NCBI RefSeq assembly: GCF_006864135.1
Contig: NZ_SADV01000014.1
Span: forward strand, 1-64,000
Length of the DNA stretch: 64,000 nt
DNA from: Lysinibacillus sphaericus
Lineage (GTDB): Bacteria; Bacillota; Bacilli; Bacillales_A; Planococcaceae
Reading direction: 5' to 3'
Positions 17,528 through 25,986 of the stretch are shown in pieces. Position 1 is the first letter of the stretch. Each line of letters starts with the position of its first letter. Made by a program: the position numbers and the translations under genes. The notes beneath the pieces were generated by a model. It was not told the DNA's origin and searched no databases. It saw only the letters and a program-made list of their open reading frames with translations.

Positions 17528-17916
17528 GGATCATCACCAAAACGTGTGGTTGATTTCCGTTCCGACTGGGCGCTTTGTTGATGCCGCTACGTTAGCACTA
17601 CGCTTTCGCACAGAGCAAAGCTTCCTGGGGGCGTCCGATGAGCCGCTTTTGTTGTTGCTGTCGCTACGCTTTCGCACAGTCAAAACATTTGCTGCCGCTA
17701 CGTTAACACTACGCTTTCGCACAGAAAACATCCGCTGCGCTGCAGGTTCTCGGGCCAACACGATGTTGGTCACGAAGGCGTTATCACAGGATGTGATGCT
17801 TTTAGCCTTCGTTCCTCTATTCTGATCCCCAAGGAGTCGCCCAGTCTCCACTCCAATCAACTTTTTACATAGTGGACGTTTAAACAAAAGTCATCCATAA
17901 CTTTTGGTGATGAACC
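17528..17916 (+). repeat. MITE-like modular repeat, family 1, full copy
   Basis: Starts GGATCATCACCAAAACG and ends CTTTTGGTGATGAACC, an inverted pair. The internal order of modules equals that of 3512-3893, and the right third is nearly identical. It differs by one extra CGCTTTCGCACAG unit set near 17590. No gene is present within it. Confidence 0.85.
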
Positions 17917-18051
17917 TTATATTTACATTTTAAGTTTGATTCTGGTAAAAGTATATAAAGAAAAAAACGATATTTATTTCGTACGTCATAAAATCAAAAT
18001 TCGCCCTACGCCACTGCTTTAATTCTTTAATAAATTGGAGGTATTGATAAA

Positions 18052-18624
18052 ATGAATTTTCCGGAGTTTAAAAACTGTCTTTTGACAATAAACGAAATAA
18101 TTTATTTTGATAGCAATGAGTATCTTCGCGAAAAAACTTCTAATCCTTGTAGATTAAAAGAAATAATAGATATTGCTGAAAATTTACTGGCGAATATTTC
18201 GAATGAAGATGAGGAATATTTTCTAATGGGGACGCTGGGGAATTTATATAGAATTTACGGGGAACCACAAAAAGCTGTTAACATTTTAACTGAATGCGTT
18301 ACTATTGCTAGCAATCAGAATAACAGCAATCGAGAAACCGTGTCATTAATACGTCTTGGAGAGGCAATAAAATATAACGGTAATCCAATGAAAGCATTAG
18401 GGATCTTCAACGAAGTTTTAGATAAATGTAAGGCAAAAAATAATTTGTTATATTTGGACTTCGCCATACAACATAAAGGTAAGTGTTTGTTAGAATTAGG
18501 GGAAATTGCTGAGGCAGAAAATTGCTTTAAAGAAGCATTAAAGTTAAGGGGAATTAAAGGTGATGTATCTCTTATTGAATCTACACAACAAGCATTAAAT
18601 TTTATAAAGAAATTGAAATGCTAA
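18052..18624 (+). CDS. TPR-repeat protein
   Basis: A 190-residue soluble all-helical protein with tetratricopeptide repeats from about residue 55 to 180 (LGNLYRIYGEPQKAVNILTE; ALGIFNEVLDKC; GKCLLELGEIAEAENCFKEA). The spacing of G, Y/L and A residues about 34-40 apart is typical. TPR domains bind partner proteins or peptides. It lacks the helix-turn-helix of Rap/Rgg-type peptide receptors, so a regulatory role cannot be claimed. A GGAGG site precedes the ATG. Repeat elements lie upstream and a terminator about 180 bases downstream. Confidence 0.75.
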   Translation: MNFPEFKNCLLTINEIIYFDSNEYLREKTSNPCRLKEIIDIAENLLANISNEDEEYFLMGTLGNLYRIYGEPQKAVNILTECVTIASNQNNSNRETVSLIRLGEAIKYNGNPMKALGIFNEVLDKCKAKNNLLYLDFAIQHKGKCLLELGEIAEAENCFKEALKLRGIKGDVSLIESTQQALNFIKKLKC

Positions 18625-18802
18625 TGAATAATTATTAAAAATCCCCATAGGTGATGGGTGGTATAATGGTCACTTAGGTTATGGATGATTGGTATTTTCG
18701 TGTAAAATAATTCGACAGATTTAAGGACAGCGATGGATGCTTATAAGTTCATTAAAATCAGTAAAATTTAAATAAAGATTACAAAAATTTGTAGCATGCA
18801 GA

Positions 18803-18828
18803 GACCATCATATATATGATGGTCTTTT
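18803..18828 (+). terminator. Terminator hairpin upstream of nupC
   Basis: GACCATCATAT and its exact complement ATATGATGGTC are adjacent and followed by TTTTT; it probably ends a transcript from the TPR gene or a short RNA started in the gap. Confidence 0.7.
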
Positions 18829-18839
18829 TAACGATAATT

Positions 18840-18854
18840 TTGTAAGCGTATACA
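18840..18854. promoter_or_regulatory. Catabolite-responsive element (cre) upstream of nupC
   Basis: TTGTAAGCGTATACA agrees at every fixed position with the CcpA consensus WTGNAANCGNWNNCW. It is 218 bases ahead of the nupC start and next to promoter-like AT-rich sequence. Carbon catabolite control of nucleoside uptake is known in Bacillus, so CcpA repression is the natural reading. Confidence 0.55.
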
Positions 18855-19071
18855 CTTTTCGCGAGTTTTTTTTCTTTTAACTATTGAATTGCTAGTGAAA
18901 ACAATGTATAGTGAAGTGATTTGTCTGACGTCTGACTAACTACATATTTTCAGTTATAAGATCTATAGCTGTTATTCAAGTTTCAATAATGGAACATAAT
19001 GAGTGAAAGAAGGGTTTGTAGTTTCGGATATCAAACGCACAAAAATTATCAATATATTTATGGAGGAACTC

Positions 19072-20250
19072 ATGAGATACTTAATATCCATTTGTGGATT
19101 GTTACTTGTTTTTGGTTTAGCTCTGTTAATGAGTAAAAACAAAAAAGAAATAAAATATAAAAACATAATTATTATGCTTATCATCCAATTTGTATTTGCA
19201 GCTATACTGCTAAATACAAAGGTTGGTTATGTTCTAATCAAAGGATTTACAAAAGTATTTGATCATTTATTGGCTTACGCAAGTACGGGCATAACTTTTG
19301 TTTTTGGTGGTTTAGCGAATGAAGGAGAGTATTCCTTCTTCCTAAATGTGTTATTACCTATTGTTTTTATATCTGTATTGATAGGGATCTTACAGCATTT
19401 TAAAATTCTTCCTCTCATCATGAAAGGGATAGGTTTACTTTTAAGTAAAGTAAGTGGAATGGGGAAATTGGAATCCTATAATGCTGTTGCTTCTGCAATG
19501 GTAGGTCAATCTGAAGTATTCATTACTGTTAAAAAACAATTAGATAAGATTAGTCCACAGCGAATGTATACATTATGCGCATCAGCAATGTCGACTGTTT
19601 CTATGTCAGTTGTTGGAGCATATATGACGATGATTGAACCGAAATATGTTGTAACGGCGATTGTCTTGAACTTGTTTGGCGGTTTTATTATTGTTTCAAT
19701 CATTAATCCGTATACAGTAGAAGCAGGCGAAGATATTTTAAAGATAGATGAACAAAAGCAATCGTTCTTCCAAATGCTTGGAGAATATATCATGGATGGA
19801 TTTAAAGTAGCCATCATTGTTGGCGCTATGCTGATCGGTTTCGTAGCTTTAATGGATTTAATCAATTCACTATTTGATATGATTTTCGGTATATCTTTCC
19901 AAGAAATTTTAGGTTATATCTTTGCACCAATTGCTTTCTTAATGGGTATACCTTGGGCAGATGCTATTACTGCTGGAGGAATTATGGCAACAAAATTAGT
20001 AACGAATGAATTTGTTGCAATGATTAGCCTTGGAGAAGTAGCTAAGTCTATGAGTGCGCATACATTGGCTATTATTTCTGTCTTTCTTGTATCCTTTGCA
20101 AACTTTTCATCTATCGGTATTATTGCCGGCGCAGTAAAAGGTTTGAATGAAAAGCAAGGGAATGTAGTTGCTCGTTTTGGCTTAAAGTTGTTGTATGGAG
20201 CTACACTTGTTAGTATCTTAACGGCTACAATTGTTGGTTTCGTTATTTAA
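19072..20250 (+). CDS. nupC: Nucleoside:cation symporter NupC
   Basis: A concentrative nucleoside transporter of 392 residues, the normal length for NupC of Bacillus. It has about nine or ten hydrophobic segments and the family motifs [34 protein letters not shown] and the gate region [18 protein letters not shown]. It imports nucleosides with H+ or Na+. ATG 19072 is preceded by GGAGG seven bases upstream; longer in-frame extensions have no site. It is monocistronic with a strong terminator, and a consensus cre site lies upstream. Confidence 0.9.
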   Translation: MRYLISICGLLLVFGLALLMSKNKKEIKYKNIIIMLIIQFVFAAILLNTKVGYVLIKGFTKVFDHLLAYASTGITFVFGGLANEGEYSFFLNVLLPIVFISVLIGILQHFKILPLIMKGIGLLLSKVSGMGKLESYNAVASAMVGQSEVFITVKKQLDKISPQRMYTLCASAMSTVSMSVVGAYMTMIEPKYVVTAIVLNLFGGFIIVSIINPYTVEAGEDILKIDEQKQSFFQMLGEYIMDGFKVAIIVGAMLIGFVALMDLINSLFDMIFGISFQEILGYIFAPIAFLMGIPWADAITAGGIMATKLVTNEFVAMISLGEVAKSMSAHTLAIISVFLVSFANFSSIGIIAGAVKGLNEKQGNVVARFGLKLLYGATLVSILTATIVGFVI

Positions 20251-20272
20251 TTTAGAAAAAAAGAAGCAGCTG

Positions 20273-20305
20273 ACTGCACTCTATCTATTGGAGTGCAGTT
20301 TTTTT
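20273..20305 (+). terminator. Terminator of nupC
   Basis: ACTGCACTC and GAGTGCAGT form a perfect stem followed by seven T. Confidence 0.8.
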
Positions 20306-20392
20306 ATGACCACAATACGTGGATTTTACACTTCATAGATGGCTAAGGTACAGTTTAGGTGAAGAGTAGAAGGGGATTTACATTAGTACAAA

Positions 20393-20418
20393 TAAAAAAG
20401 CCACTTTATTAAAGTGAC
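20393..20418 (-). terminator. Terminator of the DUF3923-like gene
   Basis: On the minus strand CACTTTAATAAAGTG forms a compact hairpin followed by GGC and six T. Confidence 0.6.
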
Positions 20419-20444
20419 CTAGAAAACGACAAAGCCCATCTTGA

Positions 20445-20693
20445 TTAAGATAGTCTTTTTGTTGAAGTATTGGTTGTACCTTTTCGAACAAAATGAATAA
20501 AGATGAGTAGCATTAGTTGAAATAGTACAACAAATAAAAATAAAATACCCAAAATAATGAATGAGACCATTCTAACTTCCGGAGTTTGAGCTACCCCTGC
20601 AAAATCAACTTCTCTTACGCCAATAAATATGGCCCCAGCAGCAAAAATGAATAGCCATACAATGTTTAAAGCCCACCATATTTTCATACTCAA
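20445..20693 (-). CDS. Small two-helix membrane protein, DUF3923-like
   Basis: An 82-residue membrane protein with helices at about 6-24 and 43-70. The KIWWALNIVWLFIFAAGAIF start, the IGVREVDFAGVAQTPEVR linker and a second long helix match what I know of the DUF3923 family of Bacilli. The likely start is TTG 20693, seven bases from AAGGTG; the ATG two codons later is less well spaced. Function unknown. It has its own terminator. Confidence 0.65.
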   Translation of the reverse strand: MSMKIWWALNIVWLFIFAAGAIFIGVREVDFAGVAQTPEVRMVSFIILGILFLFVVLFQLMLLIFIHFVRKGTTNTSTKRLS

Positions 20694-20766
20694 ATATAAA
20701 CACCTTCTTCAATTCGTAATTGTTTATAGTTCACTACCCTAACTTAGATTTAATCTCCTTTTGGGT

Positions 20767-20892
20767 GAGGTGTCCAATGTGCCACTTTGGAGAAACAGGA
20801 TGTTGGTCACGGAGGAATCACCCAGTTGGAACGTAGATCAATGAGCATTCTAAAAGCAATGCGCGTAATCCCGACTTTTGGTGATGAATCTT
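20767..20892. repeat. Strongly decayed family 1 repeat
   Basis: Retains GATGTTGGTCACGGAGG, CACCCAGTTGGAACG and a right end ACTTTTGGTGATGAATC; the modules are rearranged and shortened. Confidence 0.5.
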
Positions 20893-21164
20893 AATGCTCC
20901 GGTTAATGTTTTTTAATTGTAACACTTTTCCTTTTTGCTGGAAACAAACTTTAGGCGGTGTCACTTCTCAGCCTTAAGACTGATTAACTTATATACAAAA
21001 AAACTGATTAAATGAACAAAAAGTACATAACCGATATTAGCTATCTTTTTTAAACTTTTGGGAGCAATAACGTAATATCGACATTAATGGAAACGTGGAA
21101 GTCTTATATATTACAGGAATGGTATGAAAAAAGAAAACAGGCGCTAATATAAGGATAAGAGGGT

Positions 21165-21308
21165 TCACTGAACAAATTGAATTAAGGAAACGCTATTTAG
21201 AACTGGAGTTGCAAGGTGAAATAGATATGTGCTTGTAATGGTAGCGTACCCACAAACTTCATTCCAAGTAAAGGCAAACAGGGGCCACAGAATACACATA
21301 GGGCACAT
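21165..21308 (-). CDS. Possible 47-residue cysteine-containing small protein
   Basis: ATG 21308 follows a strong AAGGAGG site at six bases. The product begins MCPMCILWPLFAFTWNEVCG, a CxxC motif joined to a short hydrophobic stretch, and continues 27 residues. No family is recognised. The excellent ribosome binding site is the main argument for it; the surrounding sequence (20900-21160) looks like decayed coding sequence, so it could be a remnant. Confidence 0.35.
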   Translation of the reverse strand: MCPMCILWPLFAFTWNEVCGYATITSTYLFHLATPVLNSVSLIQFVQ

Positions 21309-21345
21309 ATCAACCCTCCTTGACATAAACAACATGTCTCTATTC

Positions 21346-21380
21346 AAAAAAGCGCCAGCTAACCGTAGTTAACTAACGCC
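21346..21380 (-). terminator. Terminator of the second TM2 gene
   Basis: On the minus strand GCGTTAGTTAAC pairs over 12 positions (with G-U pairs) with GGTTAGCTGGCGC, followed by six T; homologous to 10079-10115. Confidence 0.75.
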
Positions 21381-21389
21381 TTTCTATTG

Positions 21390-21611
21390 TTAAGAAGGTT
21401 TTATTTCTTTTCCTTCTTTATCTTTGAATTTGCCGACAATAATCATAATTAAATCGATCAATGACCAAATACCTAGTCCACCAAGAGTTATAATCATTAA
21501 AATACCAGTACCAATTTTACCTACGTAGAAGCGATGTATTCCTAGGCCACCTAAAAAGAAACATAGTAAAATCATTACTATATAGTTTTTTTCAGAAGTT
21601 TGTTGTTGCAT
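21390..21611 (-). CDS. TM2 domain-containing small membrane protein (paralogue)
   Basis: A 73-residue TM2 protein differing from the one at 9844-10065 at only about nine positions (for example GGLGIHRFYVGK for GSLGIHRFYAGK). Two transmembrane helices and the TM2 turn are intact. ATG 21611 is ten bases from AAGGTG. Leader (AACATAAAAGAATGATAGAC), gene and terminator all correspond to the first locus, so the whole cassette of about 340 bases was duplicated in inverted orientation. Confidence 0.86.
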   Translation of the reverse strand: MQQQTSEKNYIVMILLCFFLGGLGIHRFYVGKIGTGILMIITLGGLGIWSLIDLIMIIVGKFKDKEGKEIKPS

Positions 21612-22020
21612 ATTTATCAATCACCTTTCTTTTATGTAGTAATAATTAACTACATTTCCATTCAAAAGTCTATCATTCTTTTATGTTTTTCTCCACTTGA
21701 AATAAGTGCCAACCATAGTTAACCAGATCGTTATTCATTGCTGTTTATTAGGTAGGTTTTATAATCTTTTTTATCATGAAGAAAATATTCTTATTATAGG
21801 GAGTTTAAGTGTAATACAGGGTAGAAGGATCAAATGAAAAAGAAAAAAGGGTGATGGGTTAGGAACTACGAAGCAATCGGTGAAGTGTTATCTAAAGTAG
21901 CAAGTATAATGACAATGCAAGATTACTTAATGATGAATTCTAATAAAATGAAAAAAGCAAATGTGCTTTATAATGGATTTGCTTTTTCTTGAATGAGAGA
22001 AAAACGGTAGAATATCAATT
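21612..22020. other. Upstream region of the TM2 cassette with decayed sequence
   Basis: The first 130 bases match the leader of the other TM2 gene, including AATAAACAGCAATG near 21735-21750 on the minus strand, where the other locus has its TM2 relic. At 21857-21994 a plus-strand frame reads EAIGEVLSKVASIMTMQDYL with no start signal, ending in a hairpin AAAGCAAAT/ATTTGCTTT followed by T; probably a gene fragment with its terminator. Confidence 0.4.
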
Positions 22021-22178
22021 CTCCCAACAACTTCTCTTTTTTTCCCCACTACAAAAAATCCCCCATAGTTTTTACTTATGAGGGAGGTACTTCAAAGCCT
22101 TGTGGCTATATGATTAAAATTAAAAAGCCGCGTATGCCGTAGTTAGTATAGAAAGTTTTAAACCACCACCCCTCAAAG
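22021..22178 (+). repeat. Left copy of a 158-bp direct repeat
   Basis: Shares CTCCCAAC, CCCATAGTTTT, the TTCAAAGCCTTGTGGCTATA hairpin and GCCGCGTATGCCGTAGTTA with the copy at 23230-23387. The two copies face the same way and bracket three short open frames. CTCCCAA/TTGGGAG motifs also occur at 22290-22340. Confidence 0.75.
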
Positions 22179-22514
22179 AAGAAGTTTGCTGTGAAAATGA
22201 TAAAAATCAAAGGATTTAGACCAGATTTAGAAGGTTTTTATTATATAAGTTATTTGAATCACACAATTTTTAATGAGATATTTTATTTACTCTCCCAAAA
22301 ATCTCCTACAGAAAAAAGCTGGGAGAATTATTTGGGAGAAGTACAAATAAATTTAAAGAGCTTTAATTTTTAGCTGTTGTTTTCTAAATGACTGTCATTC
22401 TTCAACTAACGATGCAGCTTAGTTGAACAAGATGAAAGCAAATTATTGTTCATTCATAATTACATAAGGAACACCGTAATAATATTTATATAAAACCAAA
22501 GTGGAGGTTTACAA

Positions 22515-22721
22515 ATGAAACATACTACGAAAGTAACAGAATGTCCTAAATGTGGTGGAAAAGAATTGGGAAAAGGTCATCAACATAGTAGTTATTCAGT
22601 TATGTATCCATCTAATAAGTTAAGCTTTGGGTATGATGTTGAATATATTATTTGTACTGAATGTGGACTTATAATTGAAAGTTATGTAGAAAAACCAGAG
22701 AAATTTAAGGGGACACTTTAG
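22515..22721 (+). CDS. Small zinc-ribbon protein
   Basis: A 68-residue protein with two CxxC pairs, CPKCGG at residues 10-15 and CTECG at about 47-51, a layout that should bind one zinc ion. GGAGG lies nine bases ahead of the ATG. The region between the knuckles includes HQHSSYSVMYPSNK. Function unknown; zinc ribbons of this size often mediate protein or nucleic acid contacts. It is between the two 158-bp direct repeats, together with a small membrane protein gene. Confidence 0.7.
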   Translation: MKHTTKVTECPKCGGKELGKGHQHSSYSVMYPSNKLSFGYDVEYIICTECGLIIESYVEKPEKFKGTL

Positions 22722-22833
22722 ATTTTTTTAAAGTAACGGGTGCAAGAGTTAAACAAGGTGTTGCAGCGGAGCATCTTTTTTCTTCTTGTACAAACGGGGG
22801 AGTTTAGTGAAAGAATAGATAGGAGGAAGAGTA

Positions 22834-23100
22834 ATGACAAAAAATAAATTAAAAGGTTTAGTTTCTTTAGGTTCTGTAATAACTGCAATTGGTTTCATAT
22901 TGCTATTTTTCAGTGTTGATATTGGATTATCACTTGCTGAATATCGGATAGTTACACAAGGTGGGATGGACACTTCTCAATACCTAATTGTAATTGAGGG
23001 TTATACAAATAATTTCTTAGCTGCTGGAAGTATCCTTTTTGGGATTGGTATCTCCACCATCATTTTTGCTTATTACAAGATACTTAATATTAACGAATAG
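22834..23100 (+). CDS. Small two-helix membrane protein of unknown function
   Basis: An 88-residue protein with hydrophobic segments at about 10-30 and 58-80, separated by a polar loop (EYRIVTQGGMDTSQYL). AGGAGG precedes the ATG by six bases. I do not recognise a family. It follows the zinc-ribbon gene with a 110-base gap, inside the segment bounded by direct repeats, so the two may have moved together. Confidence 0.6.
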   Translation: MTKNKLKGLVSLGSVITAIGFILLFFSVDIGLSLAEYRIVTQGGMDTSQYLIVIEGYTNNFLAAGSILFGIGISTIIFAYYKILNINE

Positions 23101-23767
23101 AAGTAATAAATATTGTTTTTCTTGACTAATGTATTTTATTTTACCTTTGTTGATTTGGTTGATGTTCTAGCTTTTGTGGTACCATGATAGATCCTAAACC
23201 ATAGAATGAAAACTTTAGAAAACTTATCTCTCCCAACTTTCTCCCAAAGTTATTGCCCAAACAAAAAATCTCCCATAGTTTTCACTATGAGAGAAATGCT
23301 TCAAAGCCTTGTGGCTATATAATTAAATTAAAAAGCCGCGTATGCCGTAGTTATTATAGAAAGTTTTAAACCACCACTCCTCAAAGTGGGTGTTCGCAGA
23401 AGCTTTCCTGCTTATCCTCATGCACCTTAGTGTGAGGCTCGTCATTCCAACTCCAATAATAAAACTCCCTTTTACAGCTTAAAGGTTAAAACTTAATATT
23501 ATACGAACAATGCAGCCTTTAAGGATATAATAAGGCATGTTAAACAAACTTGCAAGTAAGATGGTTTGTACAAAAAAGTCAATGGGCGAGTGTCCCAATT
23601 CATGAATATCCAGAATGAAATATCCCCAAAAGCATTTAACAGATTCAAATATTTTTCACAAATACGAACAAAAAATACGAACATTCTTTACTTAATAGGG
23701 CTAAGTATGTAAAGATAGGAGAATATATAGGGTTTACCTAGCAATAAAGTCAGAGGAGGAAGCAGAA
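23101..23767. other. Intergenic region
   Basis: Apart from the repeat at 23230-23387 and the hairpins after it, I see no gene. The open minus-strand frame at 23499-23684 lacks a ribosome binding site. Confidence 0.4.
23230..23387 (+). repeat. Right copy of a 158-bp direct repeat
   Basis: Matches 22021-22178 at roughly four of five positions. Beyond the shared part it continues into two more hairpins: AAGC-TTTCCT-GCTT at 23400-23413 and CCTCATGCAC-CTTA-GTGTGAGG at 23416-23437. The run of consecutive stems suggests a structured RNA or a recombination site. I cannot name it. Confidence 0.7.
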
Positions 23768-24106
23768 ATGGCAGCTTATCCAAATTGTCCAAAATGTAAT
23801 TCTGAATACACATATGAGGACGGAATAAACTTTGTATGTCCAGAATGTGCGCATGAGTGGAGCACTGATGTCACGGAACAGGATACAGATACGTTAATCG
23901 TAAAGGATGCTCATGGCAATCTACTTGCAGACGGCGATTCTGTTACAATTATTAAGGATTTAAAGGTTAAAGGTAGTTCTTCGACGCTAAAAATTGGGAC
24001 AAAGGTGAAAAGCATTCGTCTCGTTGAAGGCGATCACAATATTGATTGTAAAATCGATAGCTTTGGTGCAATGAAATTAAAGTCAGAGTTTGTAAAAAAG
24101 GCATAA
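23768..24106 (+). CDS. PhnA/YjdM-family zinc-ribbon protein
   Basis: A 112-residue protein: an N-terminal zinc ribbon with CPKCNSEY at residues 7-14 and CPECAHEW at 24-31, then the conserved PhnA domain ([56 protein letters not shown] at the C-terminus). The name alkylphosphonate utilisation protein is historical; its function is not established and it is not a phosphonatase. AGAGGAGG precedes the ATG. It is monocistronic with a terminator. Confidence 0.9.
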   Translation: MAAYPNCPKCNSEYTYEDGINFVCPECAHEWSTDVTEQDTDTLIVKDAHGNLLADGDSVTIIKDLKVKGSSSTLKIGTKVKSIRLVEGDHNIDCKIDSFGAMKLKSEFVKKA

Positions 24107-24116
24107 TTACTGAAAA

Positions 24117-24178
24117 AAGAGTCGTGAAATGAGGCATTCCAACTAGGTTTGGAAGCTATTCAAAATCGACTCTTTTTT
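24117..24178 (+). terminator. Terminator of phnA-like gene
   Basis: AAGAGTCG and CGACTCTTTTTT close a long hairpin directly after the stop codon. Confidence 0.7.
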
Positions 24179-24237
24179 ATTTTTATTCAGTATGTGTCTA
24201 AACACCGACCGAATAAAAATAAAGTCTCCGGTGGATG

Positions 24238-24351
24238 TATGGCGCTGTTGTAATAGGGCCGACAAAGCAACTAGGGATGCTTCAAGATCTAGAAGGTATA
24301 TCTAATGAAATGCTAGGGGATGTTGAACTTATGAATGGGTATAATTGGTGA
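24238..24351 (+). pseudogene. Possible short gene relic
   Basis: One frame reads VVIGPTKQLGMLQDLEGISN and ends with a TGA near 24351. It has no start region. It looks like the tail of a lost protein but I cannot identify it. Confidence 0.25.
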
Positions 24352-24355
24352 TAAA

Positions 24356-24391
24356 AGAAGTTGTCTCAGTTGCATTGAGACAACTTCTTTC
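24356..24391. terminator. Bidirectional terminator
   Basis: AGAAGTTGTCTCA and TGAGACAACTTCT form a 13-bp perfect stem followed by T; it serves the anti-sigma-like gene on the minus strand. Confidence 0.8.
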
Positions 24392-24399
24392 TACTGGTG

Positions 24400-24912
24400 T
24401 TATTTTGTAAATCTACGAAATAGAATTGCAAAAGCAGCACCGAATAGTGCAAAAATAGTATGTAAAATGGCTATGAAGCTAGCTCCAATTAACAGCGTAC
24501 CAATTTCCATTAAGGAGTAGTGGGTGGCATAGAGTGAATTATTGATATTGTTAATAATAGCCCATACGAAAACAGGTACCGAGCTAATGGCAAAAACAAT
24601 CCAAATATTTTTGTAAAAGAAATAAGTAAGACAGCCGAAAATGGCGTAAGATATAGCAAAGCTTGTTTGATTGCCAAGTAAGGAAGAGTTAATAGCAAAC
24701 ATAAAGGATAGTACGATAAAAACAAGATGGAAAAGCGTTATCGTTCTTTTCATTAATAAATGATAGCCCAGTGATTGCTTTGAAGTAGCGAGCTGCTGAC
24801 AATGCTCACAAGTAGTTAAATGTTGTTCGACGAATTCTACAGTAGTTGCTTGGAGCACTTGTTTTTTATACAAAGGTAATAAATCCTCTACAATTGAACA
24901 ATTCTGTGACAA
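24400..24912 (-). CDS. Zinc-finger anti-sigma-like membrane protein
   Basis: A 170-residue protein. The N-terminus holds CSIVEDLLPLYKKQVL and then HLTTCEHC at residues 31-38, the HxxxCxxC zinc-binding anti-sigma (ZAS/zf-HC2) motif. Four hydrophobic segments follow (about 58-75, 80-97, 103-122 and 135-165). Such proteins usually bind an ECF sigma factor and release it on a signal. No sigma gene is next to it, so the partner is unknown and the gene could be an orphan. A GGGAGG-type site precedes the ATG. Confidence 0.75.
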   Translation of the reverse strand: MSQNCSIVEDLLPLYKKQVLQATTVEFVEQHLTTCEHCQQLATSKQSLGYHLLMKRTITLFHLVFIVLSFMFAINSSLLGNQTSFAISYAIFGCLTYFFYKNIWIVFAISSVPVFVWAIINNINNSLYATHYSLMEIGTLLIGASFIAILHTIFALFGAAFAILFRRFTK

Positions 24913-25014
24913 AAGCTTCCCTCCAATCGATCTCCTTCCATTATACGACTTTTTTGAGAAAATAAAAAAAGCCTTCCGTGAGTTAATTCGTTCGGAAAAC
25001 TTACATGCACCCTA

Positions 25015-25644
25015 TTAATTTGATGTTAATACTTCATTGGTCAAAGCTTGAATATCAATATGTGTTTTTTCCTTCACAGCATCCTTTAGAATCTCAGTAC
25101 GGAAATAGTGAACTGACGCTTCAAGGGGAATAGTTAAAATCTTGGAAAGGGCTGATTGATACATATGCACAAATTCTTTATCTGTGTTTCCACGTTTTAA
25201 CTCAGCAAAGGCCTCGTAGAATTGGTCAAGCTTATCAGCAAATTCAAGTAGGCGACCCTCTATAGTTTTATCCTTACCTTCTTTCATACGCTCAAAGAAG
25301 ACAGCCTGAAACTCTTGTGGAATTTCATCAATAATAAATTTCTCCATCATTTTTTCTTCCACATGTGCAAGCATTTGTTTAAGCTCTGGGCTAGCATGCT
25401 TTACCGGTGTTTTAATATCGCCGATAAATACTTCAGCAAAGTCGTGGTTAATGGTTTTTTCATATAATGATTTCCAATTAATTGTAGCTCCGTTCATTTC
25501 TTCAAGTGTGGCGAAGAACATCGCATACTGCGATACCTTCCAAGAGTGGGCAGCCACATTGTGCTCTTCAAATTTGAAGCGACCAGGGCAACGAATAATA
25601 CGCTCTAGATCGTTAAGGCTTGTAAAAAATTGATGAATTCCTAT
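25015..25644 (-). CDS. HD-domain 5'-nucleotidase, YfbR-like
   Basis: About 209 residues, an HD-superfamily phosphohydrolase: EEHNVAAHSWKVSQYA holds the first histidine, NHDFAEVFIGDI the HD pair, and EFADKLDQF the distal aspartate. YfbR proteins dephosphorylate deoxyribonucleoside 5'-monophosphates. The start is odd. AAGGAG is followed eight bases later by ATA GGA ATT CAT, where an ATG would be expected; the only upstream in-frame start, GTG 25653, lies inside the ribosome binding site. I therefore place the start at the ATA at 25644, which is either a rare start codon or a mutated ATG. Confidence 0.82.
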   Translation of the reverse strand: MGIHQFFTSLNDLERIIRCPGRFKFEEHNVAAHSWKVSQYAMFFATLEEMNGATINWKSLYEKTINHDFAEVFIGDIKTPVKHASPELKQMLAHVEEKMMEKFIIDEIPQEFQAVFFERMKEGKDKTIEGRLLEFADKLDQFYEAFAELKRGNTDKEFVHMYQSALSKILTIPLEASVHYFRTEILKDAVKEKTHIDIQALTNEVLTSN

Positions 25645-25861
25645 AAAAATCACTCCTTTTTGGTCTATATGTGCATGTTACTATAATCCATACCCTCTTT
25701 GTGCAAATTTCAAACAACTTAACAATGATTCATTTTACGTTTACAAAGGATTCACAATTGACGATAAAGCACGCTTTTGTTGGTGCTATAATGAGGGGAA
25801 CTGAATAAATTATACCCGCATTTATCTCACCACTTATATAGGTGGGAGACATTTGCCGTTT

Positions 25862-25963
25862 CACTTACGTTACATAAAACATTTGTAGCTGCCGCTTCGC
25901 TTTCGCTACATAAAATAATTGTAGCTGTCGCTTTACTTTCGCTACATAAAACATTTGCTGAAA
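25862..25963 (-). repeat. Short array of the 37-bp repeat unit
   Basis: Three imperfect units (TAGCTGCCGCTTCGCTTTCG and variants, each with GCTACATAAAACATTTG) lie directly upstream of the next gene. No family 1 or 2 end is recognisable except a GCTGAAAAAAG edge. Confidence 0.65.
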
Positions 25964-25986
25964 AAAGATAAAAAGGAGTTTGCACC

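Noticed and set aside
18923-18937. Direct repeat GTCTGACGTCTGAC upstream of nupC as a GntR-type operator
   Set aside because: Half-sites resemble GntR/HutC motifs but are direct rather than inverted and no GntR gene is near; too weak.
22191-22373. Possible 60-residue gene after the left direct repeat
   Set aside because: No acceptable ribosome binding site, and the reading frame passes through CTCCCAA/TTGGGAG motifs that look like sites rather than codons.
23499-23684. Minus-strand open frame of 61 codons
   Set aside because: No ribosome binding site, composition typical of AT-rich non-coding DNA.
24400-24912. Sigma/anti-sigma operon
   Set aside because: Only the anti-sigma-like gene is present; neither neighbour encodes a sigma factor.
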